In this document: positions 53,778 through 64,000 of the stretch, piece by piece | Layout: every line of letters starts with the position of its first letter | Numbering within the stretch: position 1 is the first letter of the stretch | The notes under the pieces: model-generated | What the model saw: the letters and a program-made list of their open reading frames with translations, nothing else | Told to the model about the DNA's origin: nothing | The model's database searches: none | Made by a program: the position numbers and the translations under genes | Assembly (NCBI GenBank): GCA_000499405.2 | Contig: HG738139.1 | Span: 15,910,858 to 15,974,857, forward strand | Direction: 5' to 3' | DNA: 64,000 bases | DNA from: Onchocerca volvulus | Lineage: Eukaryota > Nematoda > Chromadorea > Rhabditida > Onchocercidae

Positions 53778-56700
53778 AGCTTCAAAAAAACAAATAAAAG
53801 AAAAATGAAAAAATAAATTAAATGACGATTAAAAAATTAAATTAAAAATAAAAATGTTGGAAAAAATAATCAACGCATCATATGTAATCATAATCATATA
53901 TAAAAAAATAAAACGAATCATATGAGAATTCATATGAGAATTATCGGTTTTGATCATTTTAATAGTTTTTCATTGCGATAGCTTTCCTAAATTTTTCGAA
54001 TTCTTCAAAGAATTTCTAAGTCTAAAATATGAAATAAAATAAAACTAATCATATCAGAATTATCACTTAATACTCCTTCCCTCACTTTATTCCCAAAATT
54101 TTCCAGTCTTAAAAGCTTTCAAAACTTGAAAAAACAAAATGCATCAAAAAATAACAATCAGAAAAAAGATGCCTGTCTTACGATATTCATCCCAACCAGC
54201 AATGCAATGATTAAAATCAACAAATTCATTGAAATAAAAAACAAATTCTTCAATCTCATTTTTACCCGCTCAATTTCTCCTTTCGAGACTCTATTGTATG
54301 ATAGGAGCCCAGCTATTCTCCAGCTCAAGAAGCCGTCTACATAAGTAATCGTGCGATACGTGCGATACACGTACGTGTATTTAGAACAGTTGTATTTTTT
54401 TTTCATTTTTTATGTCGTCATTAGAATCTTCAGAAAATTATTCGATAAAGCTTTCAGTTATAAGAGCCATGGAAGTGTTGTAATAAAAGGTTTAAAAAAT
54501 ATGAAATTATTGTAATATAAATAATCTTGTCATGTTTTATTTGCAAAGTATCCTAATGAAATAAGTTCTTAATTTCTGGCTTGTATTCATCAATTTATGT
54601 TGTTATTATTTAGCAAAAATGACTTTTACTACACAAATTTTTTCCAAAGCAAACATATTTAAGGAATGCTTTTGTATTGTACCATTGATATCCTTTTTGA
54701 AAAGAATAATTTCATGTTTTTAGCATAATTTACTTTGATGCAAATAAGATATCCCCAAATGGCCCAACGATTATCCAATAATTACTCATAAAGTTTGATG
54801 GAAGAAAAATCAAACTTAGTTTAACTACGAGATTTCTAAACAAATATGATATCGATTCTACCAATTTGAATAATGATCAGATTGTGACAGTTCTTTTCTC
54901 TGCGAAGAAACTATGTTTAGCAACTTTTCGGATATTCGGATCTTTATTATTATCAGTTTACAAAGATTCATGCATATATGTGCGAATGCAAAAATTTGCT
55001 TCGAATAGGTTGGAATTTGTCTGAAAAAAAAAGTATAATTTTCGGCAGATTTCAAAAATTTCCCAAATGACTGATTGGCAAATTGATATATTAAATTTTA
55101 AAAGAAGGATTTTTTGAGTAAATTAAAAAAGGAAGAAAAGCGAATAAATTGAGGATTAGGAAAATGATTCAAACCAGCTATCAGTACTGTTGAATATTCT
55201 GAAAACATAAAATAAATTTAATATGTCCAGCATCATCCCAATCAGTAGTTGTTTAACTGCTTAATCACACCAAATTGAGAACAGCTACTTGTGCGATACT
55301 TTTATAATATTCAGTCTTTAATTTCTATTTCATATATGTTTGTCATAAATTAGTAAATGATAACTTTGTATTGAAATAATTATAGGAGCAAATTTAAATA
55401 CAAATTTAGATATCATAAAATCTTTTGGTAAATTTGCATCCCAAAAAGAAGTGAAAAATGTCAAAACTGTGTCATCAATGATTGAAAAGGACACAGAGTT
55501 GTGACATTACGCTTTCTTTCCATATTTCTCTACCTGATAATTGGATTCGTCGGGATCAATCAATATAACTTGGATGATAATGAAAATCGCAAATGCAGTA
55601 ATATCAAGTGAATATTCTCGAATTGGCTTTATCAATTCGCTCAGTGTAACGATTACCGTTTTCTAGTTAAGCTAAATGATACGACACTTATTACTATTCT
55701 TACTACCAATCTATAAGTATGGATTGTTTGCTAGTAAAAAGAATAATACCGTAACTGGTCATTCAAAATGCATGGATTACCATACAACTCTGTTACAATA
55801 GAACTATGGGAAAAAAATTTACGTAAGGTTGACATGTTTCAATCAATTTTAATTCTTAGAGGAAAACTTATAAATATTTTATGCAACATAAGTAAAAATG
55901 CTTGTCCGATTTAATTAATGGAAAATAAGCAACTCTCAACTAATTCATCATATTTAGTTATCAATGATGACAAGTTGAAAATTGAGCATTCTTGTTCTAA
56001 TGGAAAATTGAACAGAAATGGATGAAGAAGAGAGGATTTGATGACATATATTAAGCCATTTGTTATCACAAAACATCATTGCGCTAAGGACACTCAGAAC
56101 ACAAAAGCAGAAGTGGATAATTGTGTAAAATATAAGTGTTTATTAAAATTAACATATGTGGGAATAAAAAGGGAAATTCAATTATTAATCTGTTCTTTCA
56201 GGTAAATTTATCAGATCTTACTTTTCAATGAAATCCCAAAGTCTCCTCGTTTCATTTAATAAAATTTAAGCATACAATGTCAAAACAAAAAAAAAGAGAG
56301 GGGACGAATTTTTATGGATTTAAATAATTTATCAATGTGTTTTGACATAATTCCAACATCAGTTAATCTCTTTTTCATCAGTGCATCACAAAGTTTCGTT
56401 AATCATATCATATCTCGGGAGCAATCCCTTTTCCGACTATTTTACGGTATCAGTTTCATTGATTTTAGCATCAGCAGTGTTCCGAATAAACATTTTGAAT
56501 TTCATAAAAGAAGTTGAGAGTATTTTATAAAAATGAAATTCTCTATGAATTTAAAAAATATTTTCATATATTATATGTTATCAGCCTATATATAATTCAA
56601 TTTAAAAAAAATTGCTTCTAAAATTTTTTCTGGACAAAAACGTTGAAAAGCTGTATAGTATAAATTCATGCACTAAAATTATAGGTTGTGTTTATTAAAA

Positions 56701-57912
56701 TAACTTGCTTAAGATTGAATTCAAATTAAAATTGAATTCAAGCCGCTTCTTGATCTTGCCAAACTGACATCTCACAAAGTAAGGAAATTTGATGATTTTT
56801 GAAACGTATTAATTGAAGAAATGCTTAAACTTGTCGATTTCATTCTGTTTTTTTCTCTGGACGATATCATTAATTAATAAGAAAGATCTTGTTTTTGTCT
56901 TCTTGCATCAACCATATATATAATTTAAAAAATTTTCCAGTTTCAGAAACTTCACTTCTGCATGATTCCAAGAATTGTTATTCGTTCATACTTCTTGATT
57001 AAGCAATGCCGATTTTTGTTTATAAATATTTTCGAATAATTTTTGATGAATTATTAAATTTTTAATACAACGGTATAAAATCATAATCACTTTCAAACCA
57101 AAACTTTTTCTTCTAATTTATGCTTCTGCTTTAATTAGCATTTGTATATAATGCATTATAATTCAGATGATGGCATATTTTGTTCCACCCAATTTATTTG
57201 CAGAAAAAAACTAGAAATTTTTTCAAAAAAATTATTATTCGAAATTCTTATTGGTAATTCAAATATTCGAAATTTTGTTAAATATTTCACTCTGATTGTT
57301 ATTTTAAAATAATTGGAATTGTTAAAAAAAATTTTTTGCATTCTATTATTATTTATTGTTAAATTCGTTGAAGATTTTCGAATTATTTCTTCAACTTTTA
57401 TCAATAATGAAATTCATTTCAAGATAAATAAATATATTTTTCAGAAAATTTCTCCAATTTTCTTTTTTTTTTCTCTTAGGCATAAAAAAAGTTGAGGAGG
57501 AAGGGAGAAGAGAAAGAAGGATAAGAGAAAGTAGAGAGAATGCATGGAAATGTTTAATAAAATTGACAATTGTGATTTGTTTATTGTCAAAATTGGTTAG
57601 CAATTATTTGCAATAAAAAATACTTCCTATTGAGATGCTCCATGATGGGTAAGGCTCAAGATAAGATTGAAAGAAATAAAAAGTGGCCCAGAAGAAAAGG
57701 TTTTGAAAAGATGAAGAAGAAGAAGAAGCCTAGAATGGGAGCTTTAGTGGAATAAAGCCAAGCAATGATTAAGCTCATTTAATCTTTCCCATTTGAAATG
57801 ATTCGCAAGAAATTTCTTTCTTCATTTTTTTTTCTTCCACCCTTTTCTCTTTCTTTTTTCTCGATTTAAATTTCCAAAAAATCATTTTGATGAAAATATT
57901 TTTTGTTGAAAA
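53778..57912. other. Divergent intergenic region between AAAS and unc-47
   Basis: About 4.1 kb that should contain both promoters. It includes a GC-richer patch with GTGCGATA repeats near 54345-54375 and an exon-like minus-strand reading frame at 54182-54259. There is also a homopurine tract at 57490-57540 and a pyrimidine-rich stretch at 57818-57863, just before the unc-47 start. GGATTA hexamers occur at 55153-55158 and 55774-55779. No gene can be firmly supported. Confidence 0.55.
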
Positions 57913-60900
57913 ATGAGCGAGCTGCCTACTACTACTACTACCGCTGATGCATGGCAAACTCTTCATGGATGGAAAGATTGGACAAATGAGAATATTTTTG
58001 TTTCATCTCTGGATGAAACAACACCCATTCGTGGTTATCAGAATCAGGAAACGACTGATAAGGAGAATGTCAATGTTCAAGGTCTTATCATTTTATTCAG
58101 ATATTACTGTTGCTATTAAAATTGACATCGTTTGTTATGATTTTGCTTGTACAGTAATGCAAAAGTTTTACTTAAATATTAAGGGAAGTAAAAAAAAAGT
58201 AAGCCACAAGGATATTTTCTGACTTCTTTAATTAATTAAGAACTAAATTGCATGAACTCAAAATGGCACCAAAATTAAAAATTTAAACTTAATCACTTTT
58301 TAATAATTATGCTGCAAATCATTTATAATAATTATTAATCAATGGAAATTATTGCATCATTTATTAGAATAAGTGAAGAATATGATTAATTTATAAATTT
58401 CAAAAAAAAAAGAATATTATCATAAGTTAATTATTACTAATTACAATATTATTATTTTCTGACTAACAAAATTCATTTAATATTATAACTGGATTAATAT
58501 AATTTATTACAGCTGAAAATTACGTGTATTATAATTTATAAAAATTGAAGCAATTTAAAATTATTGATTGGCTAAAATGTTGTTTAGAAGTGTCAGCAGT
58601 GATTGATGATGGACAAACTTCTGGACAACCTATTACAGCATTACAGGCTGCCTGGAATGTTACTAACGCAATTCAAGGAATGTTTATCGTCGGTTTACCT
58701 ATCGCTGTTAAAGTATCAGTTGAATGTTGAATATATTAATAAAGCATAATATAAAAGTAAATGAGACAAGTTGTGAAATACAAAGTTTCATTTTTTTATT
58801 CTTTAATTTTTCGGATTTCAAATTTCTTCATACATATCAAGCAATCATCTAATATAATTATTCACATTTTTATGTCCATTTATTGTACTTTCTAACTTAG
58901 GACCTGCAAATTGATGATATATTTAAAATTCATATTTAAAACCTAGAAATAAAAAAAAAGGTAGCAAGTATTCTTTTTGAAAATTTATTCAATTATGTGA
59001 TTTATTTTCAAAATTTAATATAATTTCCCATTTTTTGTCATTTTCGATTGTTTAAACTCAACAAAGTGCGACTTGTCATAATTGGTAATTTATCACAATT
59101 AAATATAGTTTTAAATTATCTGATGGAACTACAAAATTCTAAATTATCATAGAATAATAGTGTCATCATTGCGTGATACATGACACCAAACAATCAGGAA
59201 GAAATTTTTGGAACAAACAATCTAACTTTCAATTTTTTTTTTTCATTCATTCATTATTCGAAAAAATAAATAATTAAAAGAAAAAAAAGACAATTATTAT
59301 TATTGGCCATAACTTTTCAACACGCCTATTCTAGCTCAGAGCTAAAAAACTTGATTACTCCGACATCACTAATCAATTAAAACTGTACTCGAACAAATAA
59401 ATAATTAAGTAAATCATTAATGATTATTATCAATGTTAAAATGATTATTACTGGGTTAAAAAAGCAACGCATTTCCTTCAACATTATTTGCAGCATAATT
59501 TTCTAATTCATCGCAAAAAAGATTACATTAGATGAAATACTTAAAAAAAAAAAAAAAAAAAAGAGAGAATACCATTCGCTTTTCGCTGTCAGGTTACTCT
59601 GCTTACCTTGCCCGATTCTAAATAAAAAAAAAAAAATTGAAAGGTTTTTTTTTTTTTCTTTTAAATTCGAATGTTCTGATACATATGTGATCATTATATT
59701 GGATTTTCAATTTATTGTTTCCAAATTTTATTCATACAAATACATGAATGAAATTAGTTATAACTTTAGATTAAATTATTTATTGAAATGAAATTTAACT
59801 GCACAAAATTATTAGAAAAAGCAAAAAGGAAAAAATCAAAAGAAAAAAATAATTTTTCTAATAATCGATCTTTTAATTATTCCATTTCAATTCATAATTC
59901 CTTAATTTATTCAAGGTAGGTGGATGGTGGACAATTGCAGCAATTATTGGTGTTGCATATTTATGCTATTGGACTGGAATTTTACTCATTGATTGTTTAT
60001 ACGAAAATGGTACCAAGGTAAGCTGTACATTAGATGATATTAATAAAAGAAAAAAATATTCTAACAATTTTCAAAATTCAACCGAAAATGTCAAAAAAAT
60101 TTGTTAATTTAAGCCAAAATTCGTGTAATATACTTTAAAAAAGAAGAACTTGATTGAATTAAAAAGTAATTGTTTTTTTATACTTGTGTAACATTTTTTA
60201 TTTTCCAGAAAAAATTTCAAGTTTTTGAATTTTATGAAAATTTTCAAAATTACTCAGGTAAGAAGTACGTATCAAGCAATAGCAGAGGCATATCGTCCAG
60301 GAATGGGTCGTTTTGTATTATGCGCGCAATTAACAGAATTACTCAGTACTTGCATTATTTATATTGTGATTGCGGGAGATTTACTTCAAAGTTGCATACC
60401 GTCTATTGGTAAGAAGATAATTACGGTATTAAACAAGTACGGTAGCATGTCGTAGTATTTTATCGTATCCTCTAAAATAACTGAAACTAATCATTAATTA
60501 GAAATATTAACTAAAAATTTGTTTAAAAAATAAATTCATGATATTAGTTACATCGTTACAGCTTAAATTTCTACTCATTTTATATTTATAAATATTTCTT
60601 TTAGTAATAAGTATTAAAATGCTGAAAACACAATTTTTTTTTATGAAAAAAAGTAATTGAAAAATTAGAAATGAAAATTATAAATAAGAAAAATGAGAAA
60701 TTGAAAAAAAAGGAAAAATTAATAAATTAAAATTTGGAAAAAAAGAATTCATATATGCACACGCTTTTTCTTTCTTTTTTTTTTTTTTTTATAATTATCA
60801 TAAATACTATTTGCAAAATTGTTAGATAAATCTGCTTTGATGATGCTTGTAACAACGGCACTTCTTGGCTGTGCTTTTCTGGACTCAATTCGAGTAGTAA

Positions 60901-62880
60901 GCAATTTGAGCCTGATAAATGCAATTTCACACTTGATCATTAATGCTATCATATTCGTTTACTGTTTGTTGCAGGCAAGTATTTTTTATTATGCAAATTT
61001 TGCTCAAAAATGGTTTATAAATTTGACAATTCAAGCGAATTCTTTTTTATTATAACTTTAATAAATTCAATTATCAATAAATTGTAACGATGCAATGAAG
61101 TATAGATTACTGTAGAAAATTATAACAACTTTTTGTAAATATATTGAGTATATGGAGAATTTCAAGCTTTTATAAATAGATCAATAATTTGCTTCAATTA
61201 AATTTAGAACCAATCTTAGCTTTTACTCTTTAATCTTAAGCTTTTAGAATTAATTAACTCTTCCTCTTTTAATTAAAGTTTAAAACGATCATTTCTGATT
61301 TAATTTTCAAAATTGACGATGTCGAATTGGGTATGGCGTGAAGTACCATTTACTTTTGATATTCGTACCATGCCAACGATAATCGGTGTGGTTGTTTTTG
61401 GTTATACTTCACATATTTTCCTTCCTTCATTAGAAGCATCTATGGAAGTTAGTAAATTTAGTAATTAATTTTTGTTGGAAGATGCATGCTTTCTCGAAAT
61501 ATCACTTTAAAATTTCAAGTTTTATAATTTAATCTGATCAATTCAAAATTTGTTACTTTTTAGTTTCTTTTCAAAAAAAGTAAATTTAAACCAGATTTTT
61601 GATAATCAAGTAATTATCCAGTGTTAAGGATCCAAGCAAGTTCAAATGGATGCTTCAATGGTCACATATTATTGCGGCAATTTTTAAGGCTCTCTTCGGT
61701 CTTCTTGGCTTCTTAACATTCGGTGAATTTACTCAAAAGGAAATTTCCAGTTCCTTACCAAATCAAGCATTTAAGGTTGAGTTTGTTTAATCATTATTAT
61801 TTTCAAATTTCTCTTTCATTTTTTTTTCTTCTTTATAGAATTTTCATTTTCAATTTTTTTTCTTCATTTTTTTTGTTAAATGTCCAAAAAAATTATCTAA
61901 AAAATATTCATAATGAAGAATTAACTTGCATTGCCAAGTTTAATTTCACGTCGTTTTCATGCTATACATTCTTAAATGTTTTGAAATTTCATTCATATTC
62001 ACTTCAATATAAGAAGAAGCATATATAATAGAACAAATCCTTGATATATCAAATATTTGAAGTATCAAATAATCATAAAGCAAATAATTTGAAATATTAT
62101 ATGTCATAAAATTTTTCTATCATATTTAATTGTTATCATTCAAATTCTTATCAGAAAATGATAAAAATGAAAGAATAACTCCTATCATTTTTTAGGTAAT
62201 AGTTAATTTGGTACTGGTTGTCAAAGCACTTTTCTCATATCCATTACCATATTTTGCTGCTGTTCATTTACTCAAAGACAACTTATTCATGGGAAATCCA
62301 AAAACACTATTTACAAGGTGAATATTATATAAAAGACATATTAATAAGCAATCCTAATTTGTTTCCTTCAATGAAACCGAATTTTTCACTATCAATTGGA
62401 TGAATGAAACAAGAAATTGAATAAGAAATAAGCAGAAAAAATGACATTACTGATATGATTAAATGCTTAATTATGATATCAATAAATTCTCGGCAGAGAA
62501 TAAATGTAATTAATCTTATCTTATCTTATACTGCTAATATGCGCTCTTATCAAATATGTATCAGTTGCTATGGTGCTGATCATAGTTTACGTGAATGGGC
62601 TCTTTGTTTACGGATTATTTTGGTGCTTATTACTCTGATGATGGCAATGTCGGTACCTTATCTGATCGAAGTAATGGGCCTTGTTGGCAATATCACTGGG
62701 ACCATGCTGAGTTTTATCTGGCCAGCAATGTTTCATCTCAAATTAAAAGCAGCGTATGCAAAGGAAAGTGATCGAAAATTTGATAAATTTATCATTGGTG
62801 TTGGCATTTGCTTGATGACTGTTGGATTGTACTTCTCGACTCTCGAACTCATACAAGCAATCAAATATGAGGAACGATAA
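57913..62880 (+). CDS. unc-47: Vesicular GABA transporter (VGAT, SLC32 family)
   Basis: This transporter loads GABA into synaptic vesicles using the proton gradient. Nine exons: 57913-58081, 58588-58712, 59916-60017, 60258-60408, 60826-60974, about 61319-61447, 61629-61775, 62196-62317, 62565-62880, giving about 469 residues. A hydrophilic cytosolic N terminus of about 65 residues is followed by the family hallmark ALQAAWNVTNAIQGMF. Then come the helices of an amino-acid/auxin permease fold, GYTSHIFLPSLE, WSHIIAAIFKALFG, VVKALFSYPLPYFAAV and MGLVGNITGTMLSFIWPAMF. The match to VGAT is strong throughout. All junctions keep phase except intron 5: exon 5 ends at CAG|GCAAGT (a GC donor), and no AG lies within reach upstream of the SNWVWREV exon, so the start of that exon is uncertain. 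The gene is transcribed away from AAAS. Confidence 0.92.
60975..61318 (+). other. Non-canonical intron in unc-47
   Basis: The 5' end reads GCAAGT after CAG, the usual form of a GC donor; a GTATTT four bases on is the alternative. At the 3' end the coding frame for SNWVWREV is blocked upstream by TAA at 61301-61303, and no AG occurs from 61304 to 61327. The nearest acceptor-like string is TTTTCAA ending at 61310. Confidence 0.6.
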
Positions 62881-63672
62881 GATGAAGATTTTACTTGAAT
62901 ATTTCAAATCAAATTGAAGATTGTCAAAAAGTGTTAAAAAAAAAAGTTTGCTCTTATATTGCTATCATTATGAAATTCCTTCCACAACTTTTCGTTATTT
63001 CTTTTCGAAGCCAAAAAATTAACAAATATTGATGAAATGAAACAAATATTGTAATGATAAATTTGAAAAGTAGCAAAAAATTAAGAACTTCAATATTTTA
63101 ATCAAATTTGAAGGTTTTTAGAAAGTTTTAAAAAAATTAACTCTCATAGAATTAGATATATGAATGTTGATAAAGATAACTTGTAATGCTGATAATTTGT
63201 AAAGAAGTCATTCCATTCTTATGTAACTGAACAATTGAAAATCTTTCTTAATGTTAATGTTGAAATCACACGTACGTTGGCACAAATCATATAGTTCTCA
63301 TTGATTTATTCTGATAAAAATTTGTATTTAATAAAATTTCCATTAATTTTTATAATCGCATAATGATATGAATTGCGTTAATTATATAAAAAGTATAATC
63401 GTAATGAAAGTAAGACGTATTCAAGCATTCATGTTTTATTTCTCCATTATTTATTCTTCATTATGTAATATGGGATGAAAAAAAACAATTTATTTTACGA
63501 AAAAACTAAAAAAAGTGAAATTTTATACTCCCTGAGTTCACGTAATATTTTTCCGGTGATAACAAACAACACTTTTCTTTTCAACAAATCTAAATTATTC
63601 TTTTAATCGTTCGACTTCTTTAAGTGATTATAACTATTTAATTGTGATTTAATAAACATTAAATTGAGCTAA

Positions 63673-63764
63673 TATACTTTAAAAGGAAATGAAGTACTCG
63701 AATTTCATAATATCACATATGTGATATTATAAAATTCGAGTATTTCATTTCTTTTTAAAGTATA
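63673..63764. repeat. Near-perfect palindrome, arms of about 46 bases without spacer
   Basis: The left arm (TATACTTTAAAAGGAAATGA at its outer end) is the inverse complement of the right arm, with about three mismatches in 46. The symmetry centre is within CACATATGTG at 63714-63723. There is essentially no loop. It could extrude as a cruciform or give a long hairpin RNA; a fold-back mobile element is also possible. Confidence 0.9.
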
Positions 63765-63911
63765 TATAGTGATAAAATGAATTTTATAGGATGTAAATCT
63801 GAAAACACAAAATTAATTCTTGACTTGAATGTTCAACCACTTTAATCATTTCCAAACTAAATTTCAACCGGAAATAGGTAGCAAGGATGCAAAAAACAAC
63901 GAATTACTTAA

Positions 63912-64000
63912 TTTTGGCTAATTGAATCCAAATGCAATGGAAATTGGGCTGCTAATTATAAACCGGGTCTCGCCACGGTTCCTGTGTGGAAGCACCGTAT
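63912..64000 (+). other. Protein-like open frame entering from the right edge, unidentified
   Basis: After a TAA at 63909 one frame stays open to the window end and contains KCNGNWAANYKPG and TVPVWKHR. A second frame from an ATG at 63937 is open too. Base composition turns GC-rich here. It may be an exon or a dispersed repeat that continues outside the window. I do not recognise it. Confidence 0.25.

Larger units (their letters stand above)
62881..64000. other. Region downstream of unc-47
   Basis: AT-rich sequence holding the unc-47 3' untranslated region (AATAAA near 63329), a long palindrome at 63673-63764, and a sharp rise in GC over the last 40 bases, where two open frames run off the edge. 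Confidence 0.55.

Noticed and set aside
53778..57912. Possible Wolbachia-derived or mitochondrial insertion
   Set aside because: Filarial genomes often carry such DNA, but I saw no bacterial or mitochondrial gene frame here.
1..64000. CRISPR arrays, bacterial operons, prophage
   Set aside because: No spaced direct repeats or prokaryotic gene layout; spliced animal genes throughout.

Overview
This window looks like nuclear DNA of a parasitic nematode, most likely a filarial or other clade III (spirurid) species. It is very AT-rich, full of poly-A/poly-T runs and microsatellites, and its genes are split into many small exons with nematode-style splice sites (TTTTCAG or TTGCAG acceptors). The gene set is animal. 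I rebuilt the exons by hand from open frames, splice sites, intron phase and remembered family alignments; no search was run. Exon ends are therefore predictions, but all five spliced models keep one open frame.

Layout, left to right. (1) 173-7407, minus strand: 5' part (16 exons, 808 codons) of a USP32-type ubiquitin protease (C. elegans cyk-3 type), running off the left edge. (2) 9884-15290, plus strand: a 404-residue secreted protein of unknown function with a Ser/Leu/Pro tract and a six-cysteine C-terminal domain. (3) 17664-42274, minus strand: a 23-exon, about 1272-residue membrane protein with the double six-helix architecture of class III adenylyl cyclases, but with most catalytic residues replaced. 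(4) 48732-53777, minus strand: the nuclear pore WD-repeat protein aladin (AAAS), 11 exons. An arginine tRNA(CCT)-like gene with stem defects lies on the opposite strand inside one of its introns (49455-49527). (5) 57913-62880, plus strand: the vesicular GABA transporter (unc-47/VGAT), 9 exons, with one intron that lacks a normal AG acceptor.

The rest is intergenic or intronic DNA: a (TG)n array, an (AT)n array, long A/T runs, a diverged tandem duplication at 43681-44100 and a near-perfect long palindrome at 63673-63764. Genes 1/2 and 4/5 are divergent pairs with 2.5 and 4.1 kb between start codons; genes 2 and 3 converge. The genes do not form a pathway: they cover protein turnover, cAMP-type signalling, nuclear transport and GABA synapses. 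I see no CRISPR, operon of bacterial type or intact transposon. The most notable observations are the degenerate cyclase, the odd unc-47 splice junction, the unrecognised secreted protein, the damaged tRNA and the palindrome.
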